The translations under genes and the position numbers were made by a program. From positions 558,001 to 622,000 of the forward strand of contig NZ_CP083950.1 in the NCBI RefSeq assembly GCF_006439395.2: a stretch of 64,000 bases of DNA, read 5' to 3'. Position 1 is the first letter of the stretch. Each line of letters begins with the position of its first letter. This DNA comes from Mesorhizobium sp. B4-1-4 (lineage in GTDB: Bacteria; Pseudomonadota; Alphaproteobacteria; Rhizobiales; Rhizobiaceae). Shown here piece by piece: positions 1-8,443 of this stretch. The notes below the pieces were generated by a model. It worked only from the letters and a program-made list of their open reading frames with translations, ran no database searches and was not told the origin of the DNA.

Positions 1-475
1 CGCCGTTCAGCCACATGACGCCGGAGCGCGACTGCGCCAGCAGGTCCTGGCCGGGGCGTTTCACCCATGGGCCTTCCTCGCCATAGCCGCTGATCGAGGC
101 ATAGACGAGCCGCGGGTTGATCTTGCGCACGGCCTCGTAGTCGAGGCCGAGGCGCTCGATGACCCCAGGCCGGAAATTCTGGATCAGCACATCCGCCTTG
201 GCCAGCAATCCGCGCAACGCCTCGAGGTCAGCTTCGTTCTTCAGATCGATGGCGAGGCTTTCCTTGGCCCGGTTGATGGCATGGAAGATGGTGGAATCGC
301 CGCCGATCTCGGTGTCGCTGAGATAGAGCCGGCGCGACAGGTCGCCGCCGTCAGGACGCTCGATCTTGATGACGCGGGCACCGAGATCGAGCAGCCTGAG
401 CGAGCAGTAAGGCCCGGACAGGAACTGGCTCATATCGACGACGACGAGGCCGGCAAGCGGCAATTCGGCTGCCAT
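1..475 (-). CDS. CaiB/BaiF family CoA-transferase, N-terminal part
   Basis: Class III CoA-transferase, moving CoA between acyl-CoA and a free acid. The first 158 residues read from an ATG at 473-475 and run off the left edge, so the C-terminal half is missing. The N-terminal Rossmann-like half is typical ([20 protein letters not shown], later [10 protein letters not shown]), and the GQDLLAQS segment near residue 144 fits the region carrying the catalytic aspartate of this family. It starts two bases after the stop of the MaoC-like gene, so the two are probably co-transcribed and act on the same acyl-CoA. The substrate cannot be told from the sequence. Confidence 0.9.
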   Translation of the reverse strand, partial: MAAELPLAGLVVVDMSQFLSGPYCSLRLLDLGARVIKIERPDGGDLSRRLYLSDTEIGGDSTIFHAINRAKESLAIDLKNEADLEALRGLLAKADVLIQNFRPGVIERLGLDYEAVRKINPRLVYASISGYGEEGPWVKRPGQDLLAQSRSGVMWLNG

Positions 476-477
476 CT

Positions 478-1029
478 CTATCTCTCCGTCCTGCCGGCGA
501 AATCGGCCGGGTTGCGGTACTTCACCGTTTGCAGATGCTCGCAGTAGAGAACGAGTTCGCCTTCGCCCTTGAACACTTCGTAGCTGGCGCGGATCAGCCC
601 CATCTCCTTGTAGCGGGGCTTCTTGTCGAGATTGGAGCGGATCGAATAGATCGTGTCGCCGATGAAGACAGGCTTGATGAACCGCAGCTTGTCGTAGCCA
701 TAGGAAAAAGCATTGACGCAGTTGGTTGCGACCAGCCCCAGCCCCGCCGAAAAGACGAAGGCGCCGGCGATCAGCCGCTTGCCGAATACGCCTTCGCTTT
801 CGGCAAACATCTGGTCCTGCACATAGGGGTGGATGTCGAGAACCAGCGTATTGAAAAGATGGCTGTCGCCTTCCGCCATCGTGCGCCGCAACGAGCGGAT
901 TTTCTGGCCGACCGGCCAGTCCTCATAGAACCAGTTTTCCGCGTTCCACACCGGCAAGGCGGCGTGCTCTTCAGGCATGTTTTTGGGGTATGTCGAAGCG
1001 ACGCCGACAGTGGGGGCGAAATCATTCAT
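478..1029 (-). CDS. MaoC-like hot-dog fold dehydratase/hydratase
   Basis: 183 residues. Contains a MaoC-like single hot-dog domain: a motif around [18 protein letters not shown], followed by [17 protein letters not shown], which is the usual FxxPVxxGDT element of R-specific enoyl-CoA hydratases. The start at 1029 (MNDFAP) was chosen because a GGAG lies about 7 bases upstream; an in-frame start at 1080 is possible but lacks such support. Its stop lies two bases before the CoA-transferase gene. Inference: the pair activates and hydrates or dehydrates a short branched acid as its CoA ester. The exact substrate is unknown. Confidence 0.8.
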   Translation of the reverse strand: MNDFAPTVGVASTYPKNMPEEHAALPVWNAENWFYEDWPVGQKIRSLRRTMAEGDSHLFNTLVLDIHPYVQDQMFAESEGVFGKRLIAGAFVFSAGLGLVATNCVNAFSYGYDKLRFIKPVFIGDTIYSIRSNLDKKPRYKEMGLIRASYEVFKGEGELVLYCEHLQTVKYRNPADFAGRTER

Positions 1030-1229
1030 GGTGATGGCTCCGGCGCTCTCGCAGGAGGCTTCGAGCAATCGTTTGAACACGCCTCAAAGCGTTCGAATGC
1101 ACGACATCTCCTCCCGGCAATCTTCTTTTGTAAATAGTATTTTCACATATGGGATTGCGTTGCAAGCGAGGACAGGCGAAATTTTGGGCGCTGGCGCGCT
1201 GAAGCGCCGGCGGGCAGGGGAGGAAAATC
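1030..1229. promoter_or_regulatory. Divergent intergenic region between MaoC-like and lactonase genes
   Basis: About 200 bases separate two divergent starts. The middle (about 1125-1155) is markedly AT-rich for this genome, reading TTTGTAAATAGTATTTTCAC and then CATATG, and is the likely place for both promoters. No clear -35/-10 pair or operator could be fixed by eye. Confidence 0.4.
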
Positions 1230-2327
1230 ATGAGCAACGCGCGGCTGGTCTTTGTCGGTAGCCTGAACCGCGAGGCGCCCTATTTTCAGGGCGCGCGGGG
1301 CGTCGGCCTCGGCGTTTACAGCTTCGACGAGCAAACGCTGGAAATCCGGAAACTGGCCGAGACCAACGACGTCGACAACCCGACATTCCTGTCGGTCACC
1401 CCGGACGGTTCGCGCATCTACGTCAATTCGGAAGTGTTCACCTGGCGCGAGGGAACTGTCTCCGCTTACGGCTTCGATCGCGCCTCGAATGCGCTGAACT
1501 ACCTCAACAAGCAGCCCTCCCTCGGCAGCATCACCGCCCACAACACCATCACCCGTGACGGCACGAAACTGCTTGTCGCGAATTACGGCATAGGCGAGGG
1601 CGGTCCGGACCGTGCCGTCGCTGTCTATGGTTTCGAAAGGGATGGCGCGCTGTCCGCGCCGCTCGCCAGCGTGTCGCACAAAGGCACCGGGCCGAATGCT
1701 GCACGGCAGGAGCGCTCGCACGCCCACAGCGTCACCGAAACTATTGGCGGGGGGACGGCGATCGTCGCCGACCTCGGCATCGACAGGCTGGTGTCCTATC
1801 GGATCGGGCCAGATGGAAGCCTGACGAAGTCAGCCGAATCCGCTTTGCCGCCGGGCGCCGGCCCGCGCCACATTGCCCTGCACCCAAACGGGCGCTTCGT
1901 CTTTGTCATGAACGAGCTGGATTCGACCGTGGTGTCGATGGCGTTGGACCAAGCCAGCGGCAGGCTTTCGGTGATCGACGCCAAGCCTGCAGTCCCGGCC
2001 GAGGTTCGCGACAGCAACCACTGCGCCGATATCCAGATCTCGCCGGATGGCCGTTTCGTCTACGGCTCCAATCGTGGCCATGACAGCGTCGTGATCATGG
2101 CCGTCGACCAGAACACCGGCGCGTTGAGCCTCGTCGGCTATATCCCTTGCGGCGGTACGACGCCGCGCAACCTCGCACTGACGCCGTCAGGCGGCCACCT
2201 GTTTTCCGCCAACCAGAACGCGGACCGTATCTCGATCTTCGCCCGCGATGCCGACAGCGGCCTGCTGACCGACACCGGGCGGGCCATCGAGATCGGCACG
2301 CCGATGTGCGTCAAAATCGTCGCTTGA
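1230..2327 (+). CDS. Lactonase family beta-propeller protein (6-phosphogluconolactonase/YbhE type)
   Basis: 365 residues, the usual length for the seven-bladed propeller lactonases of the YbhE/Pgl and carboxy-cis,cis-muconate-lactonizing family. Repeated blade signatures are visible: VTPDGSRIYV, ITRDGTKLLVANYG, LHPNGRFVFVMNE, ISPDGRFVYGSNRGHDS and LTPSGGHLFSANQNADRIS. No signal peptide, so cytoplasmic. A strong ribosome site (GGGGAGGAAAATC) precedes the ATG. It stands alone, transcribed away from the CoA genes. It probably hydrolyses a sugar lactone, which could serve the sugar-acid pathway at 34-39 kb, but that link is inference only. Confidence 0.88.
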   Translation: MSNARLVFVGSLNREAPYFQGARGVGLGVYSFDEQTLEIRKLAETNDVDNPTFLSVTPDGSRIYVNSEVFTWREGTVSAYGFDRASNALNYLNKQPSLGSITAHNTITRDGTKLLVANYGIGEGGPDRAVAVYGFERDGALSAPLASVSHKGTGPNAARQERSHAHSVTETIGGGTAIVADLGIDRLVSYRIGPDGSLTKSAESALPPGAGPRHIALHPNGRFVFVMNELDSTVVSMALDQASGRLSVIDAKPAVPAEVRDSNHCADIQISPDGRFVYGSNRGHDSVVIMAVDQNTGALSLVGYIPCGGTTPRNLALTPSGGHLFSANQNADRISIFARDADSGLLTDTGRAIEIGTPMCVKIVA

Positions 2328-2383
2328 GCACCGGCAAAGCCGCCAATTTTCGTAGTCAAAGCAGCAGCCGAAGGTGATCCGGA

Positions 2384-3367
2384 TCAAGCCTGCTGGATTG
2401 CCGAGAGCTTCCAGCTTGAGCCGTTCTGACGCGTGAACGTCCACAGTTCGGTCGTATCTGTCGGATGGCCTTCGTCGCCCTCGACCACCTTGCCGCTGGC
2501 TCGATCGCGCATCACATCGCGCGACTCATAGCGTAGCGCGGCCGTGGCATAGTCGCGGTCGTCCTCGCGCCAGCTTTCGGCGATGTCGGCCTGCAGCAGG
2601 GTGACGTCGGACACGTCGTTCCTGAGGCCCTTCTGGGCATTTTCGGCCAATTCCTCCGACAGATAGGACACCATTTCGGGGGTCACCAATCGGCGCAACG
2701 CGGCATGGTCTTCACGCCCAAAGGCTTCCTGCACATCGGTCAACAGCTGCTGGAAGGCGTCGAGATCCGTCTGGGCCAGCGTGATCTCCTCGGAACCGGT
2801 GGCCGGGGAGCTTTCCCCTGAACCGCCGCCAAAACCGGGAATCGTGAAGGGACGTGCCGTGTCCGCACCATTTGCGCGGTTTTCAAACCGCGAAGCCTGG
2901 CCGTTGCCGGCTCCGGCTCCGGCGAGCGCGGGACCACGCGCGGATTGCGACCGGAAGAACCTGATCGCCAGCATGATCGCACCGCCGATGAGCAGGGCCT
3001 GAAGCAGGAAGCCGAACATGCCGGCCAGACCGCCGAAGCCTTGGCCGAGCAGCAGCCCGACCAGGCCGCCAATCAGCAGGCCGCGCATCATGGTTCCGCC
3101 GAAGCCGCTAAAGAAGCCGGGCCTCTGCAGGCCGGCCTGCGGCTGCCGGGCAGCGGTGTTCACGCCGGTGTTGGGCGTCATCGAACGCTCGACCGGCGCG
3201 GTCGGCGCCGGCGCGGTCCTGGTCGGCGGCGCCGATTGGAACGTACGCGTGCCGCGACTGCCGAAGCTGCCGCCGCGACGGGCCTCGGCATGATCGATCG
3301 CGACCATGGAGAATGCGAGGAACAAACCTGCAAAGAGAGCGGCAAATCGGCTTGTGCGGGAATTCAT
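2384..3367 (-). CDS. Tim44-like domain membrane protein
   Basis: 327 residues. Layout: N-terminal signal or anchor (about 5-28, ending in HAEARRG), a low-complexity Ser/Pro/Thr/Arg linker, a Gly-rich membrane hairpin (MMRGLLIGGLVGLLLGQGFGG and the next hydrophobic run, about 93-140), then a C-terminal Tim44/MBA1-like domain (about 195-325: DLDAFQQLLTDVQEAFGREDHAALRRLVTPEMVSYL). This architecture is common in alphaproteobacteria. The C-terminal NTF2-like domain relates to mitochondrial import factor Tim44; the bacterial role is not settled and is probably an inner-membrane one. It is followed on the same strand by nothing obvious; the zf-TFIIB-like gene lies just upstream and may share its transcript. 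Confidence 0.85.
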   Translation of the reverse strand: MNSRTSRFAALFAGLFLAFSMVAIDHAEARRGGSFGSRGTRTFQSAPPTRTAPAPTAPVERSMTPNTGVNTAARQPQAGLQRPGFFSGFGGTMMRGLLIGGLVGLLLGQGFGGLAGMFGFLLQALLIGGAIMLAIRFFRSQSARGPALAGAGAGNGQASRFENRANGADTARPFTIPGFGGGSGESSPATGSEEITLAQTDLDAFQQLLTDVQEAFGREDHAALRRLVTPEMVSYLSEELAENAQKGLRNDVSDVTLLQADIAESWREDDRDYATAALRYESRDVMRDRASGKVVEGDEGHPTDTTELWTFTRQNGSSWKLSAIQQA

Positions 3368-3442
3368 CGGCGTGGACCTTTGTCGATGCGGTTTCGGACG
3401 TTTTCGGCAAACGCCGGCCCTGCAGGGGCCGGCCTCGCAAGG

Positions 3443-3742
3443 TCAATCGAACAACTCTTCGAAGAATGACTTCTTGCGCTTCGGATAGCGGTGGCCATGC
3501 GAGCGGGAATAATCGTCATCGCGGCCTTGGCTGTATTGCGGCTGGGCGAACGGTGCAGGCCGCGGCTGCGGTGCGGGCGCCGCGTCCTTGCTCGACCGCT
3601 CGATGATCTTGTCGAGCTCCCCGCGATCCAGCCAAACGCCGCGGCACTGCGGACAATAGTCGATCTCGATACCTTGGCGTTCGCTCATCACGAGCGCGAC
3701 GCGGCAGGAGGGGCAAACCATACCAAGCAGGGAAGATGTCAT
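3443..3742 (-). CDS. zf-TFIIB domain protein
   Basis: 99 residues. A zinc ribbon is clear: CPSCRVAL, then 15-20 residues later DYCPQCRGVWLDRGELDKIIE, the signature of the zf-TFIIB family. The tail is Pro/Gln-rich and ends in a basic stretch followed by KKSFFEELFD, as is usual for this family. The ATG at 3742 is preferred over one at 3823 because GGAG sits 6 bases upstream. Function in bacteria is not established. It lies 75 bases upstream of the Tim44-like gene on the same strand. Confidence 0.87.
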   Translation of the reverse strand: MTSSLLGMVCPSCRVALVMSERQGIEIDYCPQCRGVWLDRGELDKIIERSSKDAAPAPQPRPAPFAQPQYSQGRDDDYSRSHGHRYPKRKKSFFEELFD

Positions 3743-4115
3743 CAGGGGCTCCAAACCTTTTTTAGAATGAGCCCGCTCGACCGAAATAATGGAAAGGGGC
3801 CCGTTATAGCGGTCCGACATCACAGCCGCTGAAAGCGGCAGTCAGAGGGGCCCGGCCCGCAACCGGGATTTAGGACTGGAGGGCCGGGCCTTCAAGGGCG
3901 TCGCAAGAATGATTTGTCCGCTATCGCGGATATGATCTTTCAAGCGCGGTCATTCGGCAGCCGCGCTGACGCTCGTGACGGCTACGGCTTGAACATCACC
4001 GCGATGTTGCCGGACTGTGCCGCTGATCCGCAGTCGAAGACAGTCTCTTTGAGGTGTAGCGTTCCGGTGCCATAAGATGGCTGACGGGATATGCGCATTG
4101 CAGGAGAGACAGTTC
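3743..4115. other. Intergenic region with 10-bp inverted repeat
   Basis: 373 bases between divergent genes. It holds a perfect 10-bp inverted repeat, GGCCCGGCCC at 3849-3858 and GGGCCGGGCC at 3881-3890, with a 22-base spacer. No convincing gene is present; short minus-strand frames near 3950-4080 have no start signal or recognisable family. A promoter for the downstream thiamine-dependent enzyme must lie here but is not obvious. Confidence 0.45.
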
Positions 4116-5762
4116 ATGACCAAAGGTTCGGATCTGTTCGTGGCGGCCCTCGAGAACGAAGGGGTCGAGCGGATTTTCGGCATTCCGGGCGAAGAAAACC
4201 TCGACATCGTCGAATCGATCCGCCGCTCGTCGATCCAGCTGATCCTGACCCGCCACGAGCAGGCGGCCGCCTTCATGGCCGCCACCTATGGCAGGCTCAC
4301 CGGCAAGCCGGGCGTGTGCATCACCACGCTTGGTCCGGGCGCGCTCAATCTGACGACCGGCTCCGCCTACGCGCTGCTCGGCGCCATGCCGATGATCATG
4401 ATCACCGGCCAGAAAGGCATCCTGTCGTCCCGGCAGGCACGCTTCCAGATCGTCGACATCGTCGCGGCGATGAAGCCGCTGACCAAGCTGTCGCGCCAGA
4501 TCGTCTCGCCGAAGATGATCCCCTCGCTGGTGCGCGAGGCCTTCCGCGTTGCCCAGGAAGAGCGCCCCGGCCCCGTGCATCTGGAACTGCCGGAAGACAT
4601 CGCGGCGGCCGAGTGCGAGCCGGTGGCTCTGGTGCCGACGCATCCGGTCGACCTGCCTCTGGCCAGCCCGGACGCGCTCGATCGCGCCGCCCGCATGATC
4701 ATGGAGGCCAAGCGTCCGCTGCTGATGTTCGGCGCGGCGGCGTCACGCCCGCGCGTGACCCCTGATATCGCCCAGTTCGTGCTGCGCACGCAAATTCCCT
4801 ATTTCACCACGCAGATGGGCAAGGGCACCGTGCCAGGCGGCACTGAACTCTACATGGGAACGGCGGCGCTTTCGGAACGCGATTATGTGCACGAGGCCAT
4901 CGAACAGGCCGACCTGATCATCACCATCGGCCACGACACGGTCGAGAAACCGCCCTTCATCATGGGCGCGAACGGACCGAAGGTCATCCATGTCGGGTAC
5001 CAATCGGCCGATGTCGAGCAGGTCTATTTTCCGCAGGCCGAGATCGTCGGCGATCTCGGCCCTTCGCTGGCGCTGCTGGCCGATCGTGTCGAAGGCAAGA
5101 TCCCCAACGCCCAGGCCCTGCTGCCGCTGCGGGAAGGCATTTTGAGCCGCATCGCCGCGCGCGCCACCGAAGACCGCTTCACGCCGCAGCGCATCGTGCA
5201 CGACGTGCGCGCGGTGATGCCTGCGGACGGGATCCTCGCCCTCGACAACGGCATGTACAAGATCTGGTTCGCGCGCAACTACCGCACGCGCATGGCCAAC
5301 ACGCTGCTGCTCGACAATGCGCTTGCCACCATGGGCGCGGGCCTGCCGTCGGCGATGATGGCGGCACTGCTCTATCCCAAGCGCCGTGTCATGGCCATCT
5401 GCGGCGACGGCGGCTTCATGATGAACAGCCAGGAGTTGGAAACCGCGGTCCGGCTCAAGCTCAACCTCGTCGTCCTGCTGCTGGAAGACCATGCCTACGG
5501 CATGATCCGCTGGAAGCAGGCGGTCGATGAGTTCCCGGATTTCGGCATGACCTTCGGCAACCCCGACTTCGTCAGATATGCCGAGGCCTACGGCGCCAAG
5601 GGGACGAGGGTCGATGCCATCGCCGACCTTCGGCCCGCGCTGGGGCAGGCATTCGCCGGCGGCGGCGTGCATCTCGTCGTCGTGCCTGTCGACTATTCCG
5701 AGAACATCAGGGTGCTCGTCGACGAATTGCGCCAGCGGCTGCCGGCGCCGCGGTCGACCTGA
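4116..5762 (+). CDS. Acetolactate synthase family thiamine-pyrophosphate enzyme, large subunit type
   Basis: 548 residues, full length for acetohydroxyacid synthase large subunits. N-terminal Pyr domain with the glutamate that activates ThDP (E48 in RHEQAAAFMA); central domain 190-330; C-terminal PP domain with the GDGGFMMNSQELET motif near residue 430 and EDHAYGMIRWKQ. The wording of these motifs is closest to the catabolic, AlsS-like branch that makes acetolactate from pyruvate. No regulatory small-subunit gene (ilvH) follows, which agrees with that branch. The start at 4116 has AGGAGA about 8 bases upstream; the ATG at 4077 does not. It could serve another 2-oxo acid, so the substrate is tentative. 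Confidence 0.82.
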   Translation: MTKGSDLFVAALENEGVERIFGIPGEENLDIVESIRRSSIQLILTRHEQAAAFMAATYGRLTGKPGVCITTLGPGALNLTTGSAYALLGAMPMIMITGQKGILSSRQARFQIVDIVAAMKPLTKLSRQIVSPKMIPSLVREAFRVAQEERPGPVHLELPEDIAAAECEPVALVPTHPVDLPLASPDALDRAARMIMEAKRPLLMFGAAASRPRVTPDIAQFVLRTQIPYFTTQMGKGTVPGGTELYMGTAALSERDYVHEAIEQADLIITIGHDTVEKPPFIMGANGPKVIHVGYQSADVEQVYFPQAEIVGDLGPSLALLADRVEGKIPNAQALLPLREGILSRIAARATEDRFTPQRIVHDVRAVMPADGILALDNGMYKIWFARNYRTRMANTLLLDNALATMGAGLPSAMMAALLYPKRRVMAICGDGGFMMNSQELETAVRLKLNLVVLLLEDHAYGMIRWKQAVDEFPDFGMTFGNPDFVRYAEAYGAKGTRVDAIADLRPALGQAFAGGGVHLVVVPVDYSENIRVLVDELRQRLPAPRST

Positions 5763-5779
5763 CAGTTGCCGATCAAGAC

Positions 5780-5819
5780 GGCTGCGCGGCGTGGACAAAG
5801 TCCCGATCGCCGCGCAGCC
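5780..5819. terminator. Hairpin between convergent genes
   Basis: Perfect 12-bp arms (GGCTGCGCGGCG at 5780-5791 and its complement at 5808-5819) with a 16-base loop, placed between the stops of the acetolactate-synthase-like gene (+) and the substrate-binding protein gene (-). No U-tract, so possibly a bidirectional or RNA-stabilising structure rather than a strong intrinsic terminator. Confidence 0.55.
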
Positions 5820-5826
5820 GGACGTC

Positions 5827-6993
5827 CTATAGCTTGCAGTAAGGCGTCACCGGGGCGATCGTGCCGAAATCCTTGACGATCTCGTAGCTGATACCGTCCG
5901 CCGCCGCCTTGCCGACATAGGAATGGCAGAGCGTGTGATTGTTGCTGGCATCGACGCGGATCTTGCCTTGCGGTGCATCGAACTCGATCGTCGGCAGTGC
6001 CTTGAGCACATCGTCGTCCTTCAGCGATCCGGCCTTCTCGGCGGCCAGCGCATAGAGATGCAGGCCGTTATAGCCGGCTTCGCCGATGCCGTTGATCATC
6101 TTCTCCTGGCCGAATTTTTCGCGGAAGCTCGAGATGAACTTCTTGTTGACCGGGTTGTCGAGCGCCATCCAGTAGGGCTGCGGCGCATAGGTACCGGCGG
6201 CGACGCCGGGCGGCAGCGCATCCTTGTTGAAGACCTCGTCGAGCGGCGCGATCAGCGGCTGCTTGATGTCGAAGCTGCGATATTGCTTGAGCTGGGTGAC
6301 GGCGTCGTTGCCGACCACCATCGACCAGACGACATCGGGCTTCAGCGACTTGATTTTCTGGAAGGCGGGGCCAAAATCCGTGGTGCCGAACGGATAATAG
6401 TCGGCGCCGATGATCTTGCCGCCGGCCTTCTCGTAGGCAGCCGTGATCGCCTCGGTCATCTTCTGCGGCCAGGCATAGTCGGAGGCCATGATGTAGATGG
6501 TCTTGCCGAGATTCTCGGCGACCCACGGCATCATCGGGTCGACCTGCTGCATCGGGATCGGACCGGTGGCCACGAAGTAGCGGTTGCATTCGCCGCCTTC
6601 GAAATTGGTTGGATAGAAGAAAAGCTTCTTGGCCTTCGAGGTCACGGAAAGCGTTGCACTCCGCTCGGGCGAAATGATCGTGCCCATGATCACGTCGACC
6701 TTGTCTTCGTTGAGGAGCTTGCGCGCCTTGTCGATCGAGCCCTTGGTCGTGGTCTGGTTGTCCTCGATGAACAATTCGACCTGGCGGCCGCCAATGCCGT
6801 TGGCGGCATTGAGTTCGGCGGCGGCCAGCTTGTAGCAATTGAGCAGCGTCTCGCCGAGGATCGCCTGCAGCCCGGTGATCGGGATCGACAGACCGACCTT
6901 GACGGTGTCGGCGGCACGCAGGATCGATGGCGCGCCGATCATGGCGAAGGCGGCGGCGGCGCCTGATTTCAGGACAGTTCTTCTGCTTATCAT
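5827..6993 (-). CDS. Urea/amide-type ABC transporter substrate-binding protein
   Basis: 388 residues. A twin-arginine-like signal (MISRRTVLKSGAAAAFAM, cleavage near ILRAAD) exports it to the periplasm. The mature part is a type I periplasmic-binding fold of the UrtA/AmiC/FmdD group: VGLSIPITGLQAILGETLLN, QTTTKGSIDKARKLL, VIMGTIISPERSATL and FFYPTNFEGGECNRYFVATG. This group binds urea, short-chain amides or related small amides. It is the last gene after four transporter genes (7035-10280), 41 bases downstream of the LivF-like ATPase, so it completes that transporter. The ligand may differ from urea given the neighbouring deacetylase-like enzyme. Confidence 0.88.
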   Translation of the reverse strand: MISRRTVLKSGAAAAFAMIGAPSILRAADTVKVGLSIPITGLQAILGETLLNCYKLAAAELNAANGIGGRQVELFIEDNQTTTKGSIDKARKLLNEDKVDVIMGTIISPERSATLSVTSKAKKLFFYPTNFEGGECNRYFVATGPIPMQQVDPMMPWVAENLGKTIYIMASDYAWPQKMTEAITAAYEKAGGKIIGADYYPFGTTDFGPAFQKIKSLKPDVVWSMVVGNDAVTQLKQYRSFDIKQPLIAPLDEVFNKDALPPGVAAGTYAPQPYWMALDNPVNKKFISSFREKFGQEKMINGIGEAGYNGLHLYALAAEKAGSLKDDDVLKALPTIEFDAPQGKIRVDASNNHTLCHSYVGKAAADGISYEIVKDFGTIAPVTPYCKL

Positions 6994-7034
6994 TGTTGTG
7001 TTCCCTTCCAGTCCAGGCGCGCCCCATGCACGCC

Positions 7035-7736
7035 TTACAAAGCCAAGAGGTCTTTCAGCAGGGTCTCGTCGGCGAACACCTCAGGGGTGCCTTCGTGCAC
7101 GATCCTGCCCTTCTCCATCACCAGGCAGCGGTCCGCCGCCTTGAGAACGAGATCGAGATTCTGTTCGACGAGGACAATCGCGATGCCGCGCTCGCGGGCG
7201 ATGCGCGGCACCAGTTCGGCGATCGACTGCACGATGTTCGGCTGGATGCCTTCCGAGGGTTCGTCGAGCAGCAGCACCGACGGTAGGCCGCACAGCGCGC
7301 GGCCGATAGCGAGCATCTGCTGCTGGCCACCCGAAAGGGTGCCGGCGACCTGCGCCTCGCGTTCGCGCAGGATCGGAAAATAGCCGAAGATGTCGGCCGG
7401 AATGCCGCCGGCGCCGCGATCTCGGGCGGCGCGGGTGCCGACTTCCAGGTTCTGCCGCACGGTCAGCTGGTTGAAGATGCCACGGCCCTGCGGCACATGC
7501 GCGATGCCCGCGCGCGCCCGGCGGAAGGCAGCGGCATTCGTGAGATCCTTGTCGCCGAGAACCACCGCTCCGCCGCTTACCTTCAAGCCGCCGGCGATGA
7601 CGCGCAGCAGCGTCGTCTTGCCGGCACCGTTGCGGCCAAGCAGGCCGACGACTTCGCCCGGCGCGACGCTGAGGTCGATCCCGTTCAGCACCGGAAGCAG
7701 GCCGTAGCCGGCCGACACAGCAACTGTCCGCAGCAT
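7035..7736 (-). CDS. ABC transporter ATP-binding protein, UrtE/LivF type
   Basis: 233 residues. Walker A GRNGAGKTT (about 33-41), Q-loop in VPQGRGIFNQLTV, signature LSGGQQQ, Walker B VLLLDEPSEGIQP, and the H-loop position occupied by glutamine (LVEQNLD), as usual in LivF/UrtE. It energises the permeases at 8440-10280. The ATG at 7736 lies two bases after the stop of the LivG-like gene, so longer reading frames upstream are read-through of that gene in another frame. Start choice fits conserved N-termini of the family. Confidence 0.9.
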   Translation of the reverse strand: MLRTVAVSAGYGLLPVLNGIDLSVAPGEVVGLLGRNGAGKTTLLRVIAGGLKVSGGAVVLGDKDLTNAAAFRRARAGIAHVPQGRGIFNQLTVRQNLEVGTRAARDRGAGGIPADIFGYFPILREREAQVAGTLSGGQQQMLAIGRALCGLPSVLLLDEPSEGIQPNIVQSIAELVPRIARERGIAIVLVEQNLDLVLKAADRCLVMEKGRIVHEGTPEVFADETLLKDLLAL

Positions 7737-7738
7737 GG

Positions 7739-8443
7739 TCAGCGCCTCCCCAGATAGACGTCGCGGACCATCTCGTCGCTCTCGATGTCGTGGAAAGGAC
7801 CGCTGCGCAGCCGCCGCCCCTGATGCAGCACCAGCGTTTCGCAGTTCAACGCCCGCACGAAGCGGATGTCGTGCTCGACCGCGACGACCGAGAACTCGCC
7901 CTTGAGCCGCAGCAGCATTTCGGCGGTCGCCATCGTCTCCTGCGGCGTCATGCCGGCGGTCGGCTCGTCGAGCAGCAGCAGCCTCGGTTCGATCGCCAGC
8001 GCCATGCCGATCTCGAGCCATTGCTTCTGGCCGTGCGCCAGCGCGCCGGCCAGCGTGCTGGCGCGATTGCCAAGCGCGACCAGCTCCATCAGTTCACCGA
8101 CCGGGCGAGCCGGCGCGGGCGCGCCCCACCGTGCGACCTTGAGGTTGTCTTCAACAGACAGGCTGGGAAAGACCGATGGAATCTGGAACTTGCGGGCGAT
8201 GCCGAGCCGCGCGATCCGATGCAGCGGCAGGCCGGCTATGTCGTGGCCGAGGAAGCGAACGCTGCCACTCGTCGGGCGAAGCGTGCCGGTCAGCACGTTG
8301 AGGAAAGTGCTCTTGCCGGCTCCGTTCGGCCCGATGATGCAGCAGAGTTCCTTGTCGCGGACCGTCAGGTTCAACCCTTCGAGCGCTTGAAGCCCGCCGA
8401 ACCGGATACCGACGTTTTCGGCCTGAAGCAGGACATCGCTCAT
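7739..8443 (-). CDS. ABC transporter ATP-binding protein, UrtD/LivG type
   Basis: 234 residues. Walker A GPNGAGKST, the long LivG-type insert with ARKFQIPSVFPSLSVEDNLKVA, signature LAHGQKQWLEI (the LAHGQKQ variant is typical of UrtD rather than LivG), Walker B LLLLDEPTAGM and a true H-loop histidine (VAVEHDIRFV). Its ATG overlaps the stop of the upstream permease by four bases (ATGA), showing translational coupling. With the LivF-type partner it forms the ATPase heterodimer of the urea/amide-type importer. Confidence 0.92.
   Translation of the reverse strand: MSDVLLQAENVGIRFGGLQALEGLNLTVRDKELCCIIGPNGAGKSTFLNVLTGTLRPTSGSVRFLGHDIAGLPLHRIARLGIARKFQIPSVFPSLSVEDNLKVARWGAPAPARPVGELMELVALGNRASTLAGALAHGQKQWLEIGMALAIEPRLLLLDEPTAGMTPQETMATAEMLLRLKGEFSVVAVEHDIRFVRALNCETLVLHQGRRLRSGPFHDIESDEMVRDVYLGRR

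Noticed and set aside
2945-3469. Plus-strand frame of 174 codons over the Tim44-like gene
   Set aside because: Low-complexity shadow of the Gly/Ala-rich minus-strand gene.
3950-4285. Minus-strand frame overlapping the acetolactate-synthase-like start
   Set aside because: No start signal or family; mostly antisense to the real gene.
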